This document shows positions 8,134 to 17,435 of a stretch of 64,000 nucleotides of DNA, one piece after another. The position numbers were made by a program, and so were the translations under genes. Below the pieces are notes generated by a model. The model was not told the origin of the DNA, did not search any database, and was given only the letters and a program-made list of their open reading frames with translations. This stretch comes from Pseudoalteromonas luteoviolacea (GTDB lineage: Bacteria; Pseudomonadota; Gammaproteobacteria; Enterobacterales; Alteromonadaceae): contig NZ_JAGJEH010000004.1 of NCBI RefSeq assembly GCF_018100925.1, positions 372,001-436,000 on the forward strand. The letters run 5' to 3'. How positions within the stretch are numbered: position 1 is the stretch's first letter; every line of letters starts with the position of its first letter.

Positions 8134-8844
8134 ACAGAGGTTTTGTAGCTTAGTTAATATATCTTTTTCCACGTGCTCTTTTGGAGTGTCATTCAATAGC
8201 GTTTCAGTTTTGTGGCGTCTACGGTAGAGTAGTTCTTTCAGTTGCACATGAAAAAATGATGATGTAAGGCCCATCATTTCAATAAGTGCAGTTGCCGATT
8301 TTGCCTTTAAAAATAGAGATTTTTGCAATTTAACCTTATCATGAAAATGCCCGCTATTTAGTTGCTGAATTAATTTATCAGCACATCGTTTACTGATACG
8401 ATTCCCAATAATTTGAAGTTGAAACAGCCTGATTATTGAGAGGTCTGTGTAGTGATAAGAAACTTCTATATCGCCAAGCAACATTTTAACTTCCTGAAGG
8501 ATTACACCTCCCGAAACACCAACTTCCATATTAGCGGACATTCCGAATCTTAAAGATTCACTTAGCTCGGGCCTTAACAAGCCCCTCTTAATGTCCCAGC
8601 TAGTTGTAGTTGCATCAAGCATTCTAGATTTGACTTGGATTTTTCTGCTGACCATTTCTGTATCAAAAATAAGATCATAACCGTTATCGTCAACATCTGT
8701 TCGATATGCTTTTATGTATTGACCAGCTAGCGCACTCGACAATTGAACATCGTAAAGTAGCTTATTTAACAGCAACGCTTCTCTTTTGGTCGAGTTTTCA
8801 GGTTTGTAAAAAAAATCCCTAAATCTATGATCAGTTTGTTCCAT
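8125..8844 (-). CDS. island cargo protein with nuclease-like GYDLIFD / QVKSR motif
   Basis: This 239-residue protein has GYDLIFDTE followed by RKIQVKSR in its first third. The spacing D...(Q/E)VKS is the core of PD-(D/E)XK folds such as DUF4365-like and other restriction-type nucleases, so an enzyme of that fold is possible; the remaining helical two thirds are unrecognised. It ends 4 nt before the integrase start side of the operon: the integrase stop at 8849 precedes its ATG at 8844, so the two leftward genes are probably co-transcribed, integrase first. Accessory defence or recombination help is inferred from position. Confidence 0.55.
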   Translation of the reverse strand: MEQTDHRFRDFFYKPENSTKREALLLNKLLYDVQLSSALAGQYIKAYRTDVDDNGYDLIFDTEMVSRKIQVKSRMLDATTTSWDIKRGLLRPELSESLRFGMSANMEVGVSGGVILQEVKMLLGDIEVSYHYTDLSIIRLFQLQIIGNRISKRCADKLIQQLNSGHFHDKVKLQKSLFLKAKSATALIEMMGLTSSFFHVQLKELLYRRRHKTETLLNDTPKEHVEKDILTKLQNLCLI

Positions 8845-8848
8845 ATTC

Positions 8849-10054
8849 TTAGTCTAACTCCTTTAAAGCCAACTCAATTTTATCCCAATACAGCTCATAT
8901 GCCCCAGCCTGATCTTTTAAGTAATCATGTTTATTGTATACAGCCATGACTCCACGCATAGCATGGCCTAACATTTTTTCTGTTACATGGGGCAATACCT
9001 CTTGTTCACTTAGCAATGTACTTAAAGATCGGCGAGCATCGTGCGGAACGAATTTAGCAACTTTGTGATTTTCGTTTAAGTGTTGCCACATGCGCCCACA
9101 AAATCGGTTTACTGAGTGGGTTGTGATTGGAGTGTTCGGCTTGCTGCCTGGTAACACGATTCCTTGGTTGCCATATACAAGCGCGAGATTGTCTAGTATT
9201 TGATGCATCTTTTTGCTAATTGGGCGGCGTATTGCTTGATTGGTTTTTGAGTTTTCTGGCGGTACTGTCCAAATGTTATTCTGTAGGTCTAGGTCGTCCC
9301 ACTTCATGAGCCTGACTTCTGATTGGCGCGCACCGGTTAAAAAGATTAGTTGCAAGCAAGCTTTGTTAGCTGGTGTTGCTTTGGCCTGCTCTATCTGACG
9401 CCATAACAATGCGATTTCATTAAACTGCAAAAAGCGTTGGCCTTGTGATGCAGGCTCACCAACATGCTTAGTTTTAATATTAAATAAGGAATTATCGTTG
9501 GTGACCTCTCCTCTTGCGGCAGCCCACCTAAAAGCAGTCTTTAACCTAACCAGCATAATGGGAGCAAGTTTCGGTGAACCAGATTCAAAAACAAAATCAA
9601 AATAATTGTTCCAATCTAGTGGCTTCATTTGGCTCGCTGGTTTTTCGGTGAGGTATTTACTTGGTGCAATCCACTTACCGATATTGTTTTCATAGAGTGT
9701 TTGCGTTTTGGGCTTGAATAAACGTTTATTTTTGTTGTACCACCTATCTACAATTTGAGCCGGCGTTAATTGCTCTTCTTCACTTGCTTTGTGCAATTTA
9801 AGCTTAAGCCTCGGGTCTTCACCATCGGCTATCCAGCCTTTGAGTTTATATGCCAAATCTTGCGCATCTCGAATAGAGAGCTGTGGATAATAGCCTAATG
9901 TAATTACTTGCTGCTTACCCGCATATCGACAGCGATACTGCCAAGATATTGTTCCGTTGTTATTACGTCTTACTCTTAGCCCGTCTCTATGAGATAATGT
10001 GACGGGGTCGTTCTTCTTATTTACTAGGTTTCTTAATTTAGCATCAGATAGCAT
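8849..10054 (-). CDS. P4-type tyrosine recombinase (island integrase)
   Basis: This is a 401-residue integrase, taking ATG 10054 as start because the upstream extension is low-complexity and crosses the repeat-rich promoter. The N-terminus has the DUF4102-like arm-binding part (DGLRVRRNNNGT, QVITLGYYPQLSI). The catalytic domain shows Arg in TGARQSEVRLMKW, H-x-x-R in PHDARRS, His in LGHAMRG and the nucleophile Tyr in MAVYNKHDY. It catalyses site-specific insertion and excision of the element. It sits at the right edge of the accessory block and is divergent from the core gene sbcB, which marks that edge as the probable attachment end. No tRNA is present here. Confidence 0.9.
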   Translation of the reverse strand: MLSDAKLRNLVNKKNDPVTLSHRDGLRVRRNNNGTISWQYRCRYAGKQQVITLGYYPQLSIRDAQDLAYKLKGWIADGEDPRLKLKLHKASEEEQLTPAQIVDRWYNKNKRLFKPKTQTLYENNIGKWIAPSKYLTEKPASQMKPLDWNNYFDFVFESGSPKLAPIMLVRLKTAFRWAAARGEVTNDNSLFNIKTKHVGEPASQGQRFLQFNEIALLWRQIEQAKATPANKACLQLIFLTGARQSEVRLMKWDDLDLQNNIWTVPPENSKTNQAIRRPISKKMHQILDNLALVYGNQGIVLPGSKPNTPITTHSVNRFCGRMWQHLNENHKVAKFVPHDARRSLSTLLSEQEVLPHVTEKMLGHAMRGVMAVYNKHDYLKDQAGAYELYWDKIELALKELD

Positions 10055-10063
10055 TTTACGACC

Positions 10064-10111
10064 ATACACACACTTGCATGTTTTGATACACACACCTATA
10101 CACACACTTGG
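10064..10111. repeat. three ATACACACAC direct repeats in the integrase promoter region
   Basis: ATACACACACTTG (10064), ATACACACACCT (10087) and ATACACACACTTG (10099) lie just upstream of the integrase start. Short repeats beside an integrase gene are typical of arm-type or excisionase binding sites; that function is inferred. Confidence 0.5.
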
Positions 10112-10175
10112 GCGATATTGCAAGAGACACGAACAAACAAAGTAAAGCATGATTATTATATAAGCCAATGATTTT

Positions 10176-11645
10176 ATGACAAATAACGACCAAAAAAAGA
10201 ATCAAGAAAACAACGATAATACCCCAACAATTTATTGGCACGATTATGAAACATGGGGCGCAAGCCCTCAAAAAGACAGACCAAGTCAGTTTGCTGGTAT
10301 TAGAACTGACTACGACTTGAATATTATAGGCGAGCCACTAATTGAGTATTGTCAGCCTGCGCCTGATTACCTTCCACACCCTGAAGCTTGTTTGATCACT
10401 GGGATCACGCCACAACACGCGCTAAAGCATGGGCTGCCTGAAAGCGAATTTATGGCTAAAATACATGCTGAGTTTAGCCGCCCAAATACCTGTGTAGCCG
10501 GATACAACAGCATTCGTTTTGATGACGAAGTCACACGCTATAGCCTTTACCGCAATTTTTATGATCCGTATGAACGAGAGTGGCAAAATGGTAATAGTCG
10601 TTGGGATATCATCGATTTGGTGAGAGCGTGTTACGCTCTGCGCCCAGAAGGCATTGAATGGCCAAAAAAAGAAGATGGTTCGCCCAGCTTTCGTCTTGAA
10701 GAACTGACAGTTGCCAATGGTATTGAACACAGTGCTGCCCACGACGCGCTAAGTGATGTCACTGCCACAATTGCACTTGCAAAGCTGATTAAAGAAAAGC
10801 AGCCAAAGCTGTATCAATTTTTCTTTAATCTGAGAACAAAAAAAGCACTGTCTGACATTGTTGATGTCTTTAACATGCAGCCTTTAGTGCATACTTCTTC
10901 AAGGATCCCTGCAACACAAGGGTGCACGACTTGGATTGCACCAATGAGTTTTCATCCCGTCAATAAAAATGCCGTTGTATGCTTTAACCTAACGCACGAC
11001 CCGAGTGTACTGGTTGATCTATCTGTAGAAGAATTGCGCGATAGACTTTATACCAAGCACTCTGAGCTTGAAGAAGGCATGTTGCCTGTGGGTTTAAAAC
11101 TCGTTCATTTGAACAAGTGCCCAATTATTGCACCAGCAAAAACCTTGCTACCTGAAAATGCAGCAAGATTAGGGATAGACAGAGAGCAATGTTTAGAACA
11201 TTTAAAATTCTTAAAAGCGCATCCAGAGTTACGCGATAAGGTGTCGCAGGTATTTGCTGAACAAGGCGACTTTAGTGAAAACACTAACCCTGACTATCAG
11301 CTATATAACGGCTTTATTAGTAAATCTGATAAGGCAAAGTTAGCAATTGTTCGCAGCGCATCGCCTGTTGAGTTAGGTACTCTAGCCTTAGAGTTTGAAG
11401 ATCCCAAATTCCACACTCTACTGTTTAGGTACCGCGCACGTAACTGGCCTGAAAGTCTGTCTCAGTCAGAACTAGAAACTTGGAGAAAATACTGCCAAGG
11501 TAAGCTTATGCACGGTGAAGATAATCCATCCATCAATGCACAAGACTTCATGCTCACCCTTGAGAACCTAGTTTATGAACATGAAGGAAACGAAAAGAAG
11601 GTCTCGATTTTAAAAGCCCTGTATCATTACGCTCAGAGCCTTTAA
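10176..11645 (+). CDS. sbcB: exodeoxyribonuclease I
   Basis: This 489-residue protein matches the length and motifs of ExoI, the 3'-5' ssDNA exonuclease of recombination and mismatch repair. The DEDD exonuclease motifs are visible: YWHDYETWG (Exo I, with Asp and Glu), NSIRFDDE (Exo II) and AAHDALSD (Exo III, H-x4-D). The SH3-like and helical C-terminal domains follow, with RARNWPE near the end. The start has a polar Asn/Gln/Asp-rich tail before the fold. It begins only 121 nt from the divergent integrase start, so its promoter region is probably the island junction. A hairpin shared with metC follows the stop. Confidence 0.93.
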   Translation: MTNNDQKKNQENNDNTPTIYWHDYETWGASPQKDRPSQFAGIRTDYDLNIIGEPLIEYCQPAPDYLPHPEACLITGITPQHALKHGLPESEFMAKIHAEFSRPNTCVAGYNSIRFDDEVTRYSLYRNFYDPYEREWQNGNSRWDIIDLVRACYALRPEGIEWPKKEDGSPSFRLEELTVANGIEHSAAHDALSDVTATIALAKLIKEKQPKLYQFFFNLRTKKALSDIVDVFNMQPLVHTSSRIPATQGCTTWIAPMSFHPVNKNAVVCFNLTHDPSVLVDLSVEELRDRLYTKHSELEEGMLPVGLKLVHLNKCPIIAPAKTLLPENAARLGIDREQCLEHLKFLKAHPELRDKVSQVFAEQGDFSENTNPDYQLYNGFISKSDKAKLAIVRSASPVELGTLALEFEDPKFHTLLFRYRARNWPESLSQSELETWRKYCQGKLMHGEDNPSINAQDFMLTLENLVYEHEGNEKKVSILKALYHYAQSL

Positions 11646-11650
11646 TTTAA

Positions 11651-11674
11651 AGAGGCTGTGTTTTTGCAGCCTCT
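11651..11674. terminator. hairpin between convergent sbcB and metC
   Basis: AGAGGCTG and CAGCCTCT form a perfect 8-bp stem around a T-rich loop, placed 6 nt after sbcB and 12 nt after metC on the other strand. Confidence 0.6.
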
Positions 11675-11685
11675 ACTAACCTTGC

Positions 11686-12855
11686 TTAAAGGTGAGATTC
11701 GTAAACAGCTAACGCTTGCTCTAAGTCAGCAATTAAATCTTCCACATCTTCCAAGCCGATATGCAAACGAATAATGGGGCCGTGCTCCCAACCAGTGGTT
11801 GTTCTCAGCGCAGCCATAGAGCGGTTGGCAGTCACCAAACTCTCAAATCCCCCCCAAGAAAAGCCCATTTTAAAATGATGTAAACTGTCTAAAAAACGGT
11901 TAATTGCTTTTTGGTTTCCTGTTTTCATAACAAATGAGAACAGACCATTACTGCCGTCAAAGTCACGCTTAAAGTGCTCGTGACCTGGGTTTGTCGGCAA
12001 TGCTGGGTGACGTACATGATCAACCAGTGGATGCTGCTCAACCCATTTAGCTACCGCTAACGCACTTTTTTCATGTTGCTGCAAGCGAACTGGCATTGTT
12101 CTTAAACCTCGCAACGCAAGATAAGCATCGTCCGCCGATGTACACTGCCCCAACAAATATGAGTTTTCTCGAAGTACAGGCCAATATTCCTCGTTGGCTA
12201 CAGCGACGCCCATCATTACGTCCGAGTGACCAACAATATATTTAGTTGCAGCTTGAATACTGATGTCTACACCGTGTTCCAATGGTCGATAATGCCAGCC
12301 ATTTCCGTAAGTGTTGTCAAGCATGGTGATCAAACCATGGGCCTTGGCTTCTTTCACTAAGGCGGGAACATCTTGTACTTCCATTGTGATAGAACCAGGA
12401 GACTCCAAAAAGAGGACTTTGGTATTTTCCTGTATCAAATCCTTTATCCCTGCACCAATCATGGGATCATAATAAGTGGTTGTAATACCAAGACCAGATA
12501 AAATCTTATCACACAGATCACGAGTCGGCTCATAGGCGGTATCAACCATAAGTAAATGATCACCAGACTTTAAGAAAGACAACAAGCTCTGGCTGATCGC
12601 AGCTGCACCACTGGGATAAAGTGCACAACCAGCGCCATTTTCTAGCTCTGTGATTGCGTCTTGCAATGCATAGTGCGTATTGGTGCCTCGACGACCGTAA
12701 AATAATGTACGATTACCACGCTCTTTAATTGCTTCATGCATATCTGCTACTGAGTCGAAAACAACAGTCGAAGCACGTTGAACTACAGGGTTCACTGTAC
12801 CTTGCGTATATTGAGGTTTACGGCCAGCACTGGCTAGTTTGGTATTCTTTTTCAT
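11686..12855 (-). CDS. metC: cystathionine beta-lyase
   Basis: The 389-residue PLP enzyme of the Cys/Met metabolism family cleaves cystathionine to homocysteine, pyruvate and ammonia in methionine synthesis. Family marks include FYGRRGTNT, ENGAGCALYPSGAAA at the cofactor phosphate site, LDNTYGNGW with the PLP-nitrogen Asp, and the Schiff-base lysine in AATKYIVGHSD. LFSFVMK and the C-terminal RLHIGLEDVEDL also fit MetC rather than MetB. The ATG lies 3 nt after the nudC stop, so the two form an operon. Cytosolic. Confidence 0.9.
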   Translation of the reverse strand: MKKNTKLASAGRKPQYTQGTVNPVVQRASTVVFDSVADMHEAIKERGNRTLFYGRRGTNTHYALQDAITELENGAGCALYPSGAAAISQSLLSFLKSGDHLLMVDTAYEPTRDLCDKILSGLGITTTYYDPMIGAGIKDLIQENTKVLFLESPGSITMEVQDVPALVKEAKAHGLITMLDNTYGNGWHYRPLEHGVDISIQAATKYIVGHSDVMMGVAVANEEYWPVLRENSYLLGQCTSADDAYLALRGLRTMPVRLQQHEKSALAVAKWVEQHPLVDHVRHPALPTNPGHEHFKRDFDGSNGLFSFVMKTGNQKAINRFLDSLHHFKMGFSWGGFESLVTANRSMAALRTTTGWEHGPIIRLHIGLEDVEDLIADLEQALAVYESHL

Positions 12856-12858
12856 TCT

Positions 12859-13812
12859 TTACTCTTTTTCTGGAAGTTGACGCCAATGTTCAACTAAGTA
12901 ACGTGATATTGAATCTGGTCTGGTAAGTTTAAAGCCGGGTTTATCGTCACCCCACTCTCCAAATGTATCGAGATCGGCGCGAGAAAACCATTGCGCTTGC
13001 TCTAGTTCATCTTGCTCAACAAAAATGTCTGTGCTTTTCGCAGTCGCAATAAAACCGAGCATAAGTGATGAAGGGAACGGCCAAGGTTGAGATGCCATAT
13101 ACTGGACATCATCGACTAATACGCCAGCTTCTTCTTCTACTTCTCTGGCTACCGCTTGTTCTAATGACTCACCTGGGTCCACAAAGCCTGCCAATGTCGA
13201 AAATACACCGTCAGGCCAATTCTCTTGGCGGCCTAATAGGCAACGCTCCACACCATCTTTAAAAGTATGAGTGACTAGCATGATCACAGCAGGATCCGTT
13301 CGAGGAAAAGTCATATGATTGCAGCTTTTGTTAGTACACACTCTCGCATGTCCCGCTTCAACAGGGATATTCTGGTGTCCGCAACGGCCACAAAAACAAT
13401 GTGTTTTGTGCCAATAACACAGACCTCTGGCTAAAACTCCAATAGACGCACTCACATGCTCAAGTTTAGGGCCTACCTTTCTCATATCATCAAAACGATA
13501 TTCGCCATCATCACAACCGTCTGAACAGACATCTATATGCGCTCGTAAATCGCCTAATTCAATTTTGGAAACATCTAGAGCAAAATAAGCGTGTTGTTCA
13601 TCTTTGCCCAAAAATACTGCCAGGCTTTTATCAAGCTGTTCTATTTGCGATTGCTTTAAATAGGCTAACTGGCTCAAATCTTCAGTGTATAGGTTTTTAT
13701 CATTATGAATAAGCAACCAGCGGCTTTTGTCTCCGTATTGAGTCAACAGCCAGTTTTTATCTTTTCGCTGAGCAGACGCCCTGTCTAGCGTCATTTGTGT
13801 ATAGTACAACAA
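12859..13812 (-). CDS. nudC: NADH pyrophosphatase (Nudix, NAD-cap decapping)
   Basis: This is a 317-residue NudC-type protein. Four cysteines, CFCGRCG then VCTNKSC, form the zinc ribbon. The Nudix box follows as GFVDPGESLEQAVAREVEEE with the catalytic REVEEE helix, and a SQPWPFPSSLM element after it is diagnostic of NudC. The enzyme hydrolyses NADH and removes NAD caps from RNA. It is longer than the E. coli protein by an N-terminal domain. It is the first gene of a nudC-metC operon. Confidence 0.93.
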   Translation of the reverse strand: MLYYTQMTLDRASAQRKDKNWLLTQYGDKSRWLLIHNDKNLYTEDLSQLAYLKQSQIEQLDKSLAVFLGKDEQHAYFALDVSKIELGDLRAHIDVCSDGCDDGEYRFDDMRKVGPKLEHVSASIGVLARGLCYWHKTHCFCGRCGHQNIPVEAGHARVCTNKSCNHMTFPRTDPAVIMLVTHTFKDGVERCLLGRQENWPDGVFSTLAGFVDPGESLEQAVAREVEEEAGVLVDDVQYMASQPWPFPSSLMLGFIATAKSTDIFVEQDELEQAQWFSRADLDTFGEWGDDKPGFKLTRPDSISRYLVEHWRQLPEKE

Positions 13813-14025
13813 GCACTTTATCCTTTAATGTGAGTTACCTAATATGATAAGCAGATAATCCTAGATTGTATGAATTAAATTTGGGGTTCACAGCCAAGCA
13901 CTCATAGTGCCACCTAAATTCAATGCAAAATCAGAGAAAACACGACCAATATTTAACAGAAATCTAATTTTAGTTTCTACGCTGTCACGCTAACAATAGT
14001 CGCGTTGTTTGCCAAGTATTTAGGC

Positions 14026-14049
14026 AAAAAAAAAGCCCGTAAGGGCTTT
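14026..14049 (-). terminator. terminator after nagB
   Basis: AAAGCCC-GTAA-GGGCTTT, with an A-run on the plus strand that gives a U-tract in the leftward transcript, lies 22 nt after the nagB stop. Confidence 0.8.
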
Positions 14050-14070
14050 AAACTACAGTGTGAATTCACA

Positions 14071-14865
14071 CTACAGAGAGGCAAGGTGCGCTTGAAGCTT
14101 TTGATTCTCAGCTTCGATATGTTTGTAAAACTCAATATTCTCTAATTTGCTTGCAGCGGCTTCATCGATCACGATCACCGCATCACGGTGCAGTTGCAAT
14201 GCTGACGCTGGGCATGAAGCCGTTAATGGGCCTTCAACCGTAGCTTTAACTGCTTCAGCTTTATTCTCACCAGTAGCCAGTAAAACTACTTTTTTAGCAT
14301 CTAAAATTGTTCCGATACCCATGGTAATTGATAAATGCGGCTGATACTCATCAGGACCGAAGAAACGAGCATTATCATCAATAGTCTCTTTAGTCAGCGT
14401 TTTAACACGTGTTCTCGAAGTTAAACCTGACGATGGCTCGTTAAAACCGATATGCCCATTGCGACCGATACCTAATAGCTGAACGTCCACTCCACCAGCA
14501 GCTGCAATCTGAGCCTCATATTCTTGACAGGCTTCAACCGGGTTTTTCGCGTTGCCTGGAGGCACATGTGTATGATCTTTATTGATGTCGATATGGTTGA
14601 ACAATTGCTCGTTCATGAAGTAACGGTAGCTTTGTGGATGCGTGCCTTCTAGGCCTAAATACTCATCAAGGTTAAACGTCACGGCATCTTTAAAACTGAT
14701 TCCGCCCTGCTTGTTTTTTTCGATAAGGTTTTGGTACAAAGCAACCGGGGTAGATCCAGTTGCTAAACCCAACACAGATTCTGCTTTGCGATTTAATTGT
14801 TTTTCAAATATATCTGCACCATAAGCAGCGACTTCAGCAGCATTTTTTAAAATTACTATTTGCAT
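14071..14865 (-). CDS. nagB: glucosamine-6-phosphate deaminase
   Basis: The chosen ATG at 14865 gives 264 residues starting [16 protein letters not shown], the family's usual start and length; an upstream in-frame extension to 14931 is not supported. Motifs are [12 protein letters not shown] (phosphate loop), FNLDEYLGL and [13 protein letters not shown] with the ring-opening His. The enzyme turns GlcN-6-P into fructose-6-P and ammonia, the last step of N-acetylglucosamine use. It has its own operator 125 nt upstream and its own terminator, so it is a separate unit of the nag regulon. Confidence 0.93.
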   Translation of the reverse strand: MQIVILKNAAEVAAYGADIFEKQLNRKAESVLGLATGSTPVALYQNLIEKNKQGGISFKDAVTFNLDEYLGLEGTHPQSYRYFMNEQLFNHIDINKDHTHVPPGNAKNPVEACQEYEAQIAAAGGVDVQLLGIGRNGHIGFNEPSSGLTSRTRVKTLTKETIDDNARFFGPDEYQPHLSITMGIGTILDAKKVVLLATGENKAEAVKATVEGPLTASCPASALQLHRDAVIVIDEAAASKLENIEFYKHIEAENQKLQAHLASL

Positions 14866-14989
14866 GATATTAAAGCTCAATGTTGAGTTTGAATTAAGAA
14901 AAATGGGATCTGAGCCCTGCTTCGCGTGCAATCAAAACAAGGCCAGATCTAAACCTAATTGGGATACACTGTATTAGGTTATTACCATT

Positions 14990-15005
14990 ATGACAACGCT
15001 GTCAT
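14990..15005. promoter_or_regulatory. NagR-like operator upstream of nagB
   Basis: ATGACA-ACGC-TGTCAT is a palindrome nearly identical to the one before nagK. The form matches the LacI-type NagR operators known in Alteromonadales. Confidence 0.75.
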
Positions 15006-15071
15006 TATTATCAGAAAAAAAGCCTTTGTAAAGTAAAAGTGAAGAAAAATTTGTGTTTTTTTTGAGCCAAT

Positions 15072-15103
15072 AAAAAACGGCCATCAAAATGACGGCCGTT
15101 TTT
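15072..15103 (-). terminator. terminator after nagX
   Basis: AAAAACGGCC and GGCCGTTTTT form a perfect 10-bp stem with flanking A and T runs, 17 nt after the nagX stop. Confidence 0.85.
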
Positions 15104-15119
15104 ACTCAGAATTAGGGGG

Positions 15120-16250
15120 TTATACGCTGACAAATATTTTGCGTTTGTACATCCAGTGAAGAACCAATAACTGCACCAGTAACAAAGCAATCACCGCAAA
15201 TAAAGGCTGCCAATCTGGTCCAACTGCATTGATAAATCCACCAAATACACTCTTACTAATAAATTCCCAATTCACCAAACTGGAAGCTAAGTAAATAATA
15301 ATTGAGTTAGCGCCGATGATCACAAATGGATAGGCAAATCTCTGCCCATTCAAAATATCAACCAACGCATAAAATAGCGCAAGTAAAATCGCACTCCAAC
15401 CTACGGTTACAAATACAAAAGAGCTGGTCCAAAGTTCTTTGTTTACCGGAAATTGCAAATGCCATAGCCAACCTAGCGCTACACTGATTGCACCTGCTCC
15501 GAATAGGTAACCAGCAGTTTTCCATTGCCCTATTTTGTCTACACGCGCAATAAGTTGACCAGCAAATACACCTGCTATTGCATTAACAATGGCCGGTACA
15601 CTAGAAAGAATGCCTTCAGGGTCAACCGGACGGTTTTGGTAAGTAATACCTGGCAGTAAGTTTTGATCAAACCAAGCATTCCAGCTGTATGTGCCTGGCG
15701 CTGCAAGTTGACCAGCACCTCCTCCGGGGACCGGGATAAAGTTCAATAATACCCAGTAGCCTAATAAAATGGCCCCAGCCACGATACCTGTCGTCCGCAA
15801 GCTTGTATGCCACACCAACATCGCACAGAAGAACCAAGCAATTGCAATACGACCAAGGACACTTGAGTAGCGAATTTCATCAAGCGCTAGTGGAATACCT
15901 GTTCCCCAACCATGGTTGTACATAATCCCTAAGCCACATAATAAAAACAACCGCTTGAGCGCTTTTTGGTAGTAAGGCTTTCTTTCACTAAATGGTAAAT
16001 GATCTATACGCTTTGGGGATAACCCCATAGCAACACCAGATAAGAAGATAAACAGAGGAAATATTAAGTCATAAAATGTAAACCCATGCCACGGGCTGTG
16101 CACAGTGTGCGCTTCAAAGAGTTTCCAACCTTGCCAACCAGTCAGTACAAAAAGCGCCGCGAAAATAGACTGACCACCTAAGATCCAAAACATGTCCATA
16201 CCACGCAGGGCATCTAATGAAGCCAATCTTTGTTTTTTATTCGTCATCAA
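15120..16250 (-). CDS. nagX: NagX, membrane acyltransferase-like protein of GlcNAc use
   Basis: This 376-residue integral membrane protein has about ten TM segments and the start RLASLDALRGMDMFWILGG, typical of the HGSNAT-like DUF5009/DUF1624 family. FIFLSGVAMG and SVLGRIAIAWF are further family marks. Members next to nagA and nagK are called NagX and are thought to act on or carry GlcNAc across the inner membrane; the exact reaction is not settled. It lies after nagA with a terminator-like hairpin in between, so read-through may set its level. It has its own terminator downstream. Confidence 0.85.
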   Translation of the reverse strand: MMTNKKQRLASLDALRGMDMFWILGGQSIFAALFVLTGWQGWKLFEAHTVHSPWHGFTFYDLIFPLFIFLSGVAMGLSPKRIDHLPFSERKPYYQKALKRLFLLCGLGIMYNHGWGTGIPLALDEIRYSSVLGRIAIAWFFCAMLVWHTSLRTTGIVAGAILLGYWVLLNFIPVPGGGAGQLAAPGTYSWNAWFDQNLLPGITYQNRPVDPEGILSSVPAIVNAIAGVFAGQLIARVDKIGQWKTAGYLFGAGAISVALGWLWHLQFPVNKELWTSSFVFVTVGWSAILLALFYALVDILNGQRFAYPFVIIGANSIIIYLASSLVNWEFISKSVFGGFINAVGPDWQPLFAVIALLLVQLLVLHWMYKRKIFVSV

Positions 16251-16266
16251 TACCTTTCCTGTAAAA

Positions 16267-16302
16267 ACAAAAAATCCCCGCTAAACTGCAGCGGGGTTTT
16301 TT
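16267..16302 (-). terminator. terminator-like hairpin between nagA and nagX
   Basis: CCCCGCT-AAACTGC-(A)GCGGGG with A and T runs on both sides lies in the 64-nt gap. It may partly end the nagK-nagA transcript and lower nagX expression. Confidence 0.75.
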
Positions 16303-16314
16303 ACCCAGGGAACT

Positions 16315-17433
16315 TTAAATTTTTTTTCCGCCAATGAAGTTACTTAGAACTTCTTGACTGTTGTTTAATACTACAAAGTCTGCATCAGCCCCTTCCAATA
16401 GATGGCCTTTGTCAGATAACCCTAAGTATTGCGCAGGATATAACGAAGCCATTCTCAATGCTTCAGTTAACGTTATATCAAGTGTATTAACCGTATTTCT
16501 CACCGCACTTGCCATATCAAGCACACTACCCGCTAATTCACCAGTTGTGGAATTGAGTCTGTCACCCGTCCTAATCACTTTCCGGCCGTCAAAAAAGTCA
16601 AACTCCATATCATTGGTACCGACTGGAGGCATTGCATCGGTGACAAGCATAATTTTACCACGTTGTTTGGAGCGTATCGCAAGCTTTGCAGACGCAGGGT
16701 GCACATGGTGACCATCTACAATCAAACCACACCAAGCGTTATCTTCCCACAACGCGGCGCCAACAACGCCAGGCTCTCTCGATGTATATGCCGACATCGC
16801 ATTAAATAAATGCGTAAAGCCATCTACACCGACCTCAAGTGCAGCCATGGTTGTTTCAAAGTCTGCATTTGAGTGGCCAACACTTACCTTCACACCCAAA
16901 TCAATTAAGCGTTTGATGTCTTCCAGCGGTACGGTTTCTGGTGCCAAGGTTACCATCTTTATACCAAGGTCCTGCCTTGCATAAATCGCGAACTCTTCTT
17001 CAGAGATAGGTCTGATGAACTGCTCACTATGCGTACCTTTTTTAGGGTAAGACAAATGTGGGCCTTCAAAGTGGATCCCGACAACACCAGGCTCTCCTTG
17101 CGCAATTGCTTGTGCAGTTGCATCCGCAGCACGTGCCATTACTTCAACTTTATCGGTAATAAGTGTAGGCATTAACGCTGTTGAGCCATATTTTGCATGT
17201 GCTGTAACAATGGTTCTTAAGCATTCGATGGTTTGTTCGGCATTAAAGAAGCCGCCGCCGCCACCATTTACTTGCACATCGATCAATCCTGGTGCAACCA
17301 GCCCTTCTAGGACTTCAGGGTTTTCATCACTGTTTTGAGTTGCGAATGAAATTTTTCCATCTACTACCAAAAACTCGACATTATTTTTGAGTTTGTGCCC
17401 ATCAAATAACTGGCGTGCTAAATATTTCTTCAT
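16315..17433 (-). CDS. nagA: N-acetylglucosamine-6-phosphate deacetylase
   Basis: The 372-residue amidohydrolase removes acetate from GlcNAc-6-P. Motifs in order are GLVAPGLIDVQVNGGGG, HFEGPHLS with the metal Glu, SVGHSNAD and THLFNAMSAYTSREPG with metal histidines, and LVTDAMPPVG with the catalytic Asp. Length is normal for the family. The ATG is 2 nt after the nagK stop, so nagK-nagA is one operon under the upstream operator. Cytosolic. Confidence 0.93.
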   Translation of the reverse strand: MKKYLARQLFDGHKLKNNVEFLVVDGKISFATQNSDENPEVLEGLVAPGLIDVQVNGGGGGFFNAEQTIECLRTIVTAHAKYGSTALMPTLITDKVEVMARAADATAQAIAQGEPGVVGIHFEGPHLSYPKKGTHSEQFIRPISEEEFAIYARQDLGIKMVTLAPETVPLEDIKRLIDLGVKVSVGHSNADFETTMAALEVGVDGFTHLFNAMSAYTSREPGVVGAALWEDNAWCGLIVDGHHVHPASAKLAIRSKQRGKIMLVTDAMPPVGTNDMEFDFFDGRKVIRTGDRLNSTTGELAGSVLDMASAVRNTVNTLDITLTEALRMASLYPAQYLGLSDKGHLLEGADADFVVLNNSQEVLSNFIGGKKI

Positions 17434-17435
17434 TT

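Noticed and set aside
8849..10168. Integrase start at 10168
   Set aside because: The extra 38 codons run through the repeat-rich promoter region and are not integrase-like; ATG 10054 begins the known N-terminal domain.
14071..14931. NagB start at 14931
   Set aside because: The extension is unlike any NagB; ATG 14865 gives the usual N-terminus and length.
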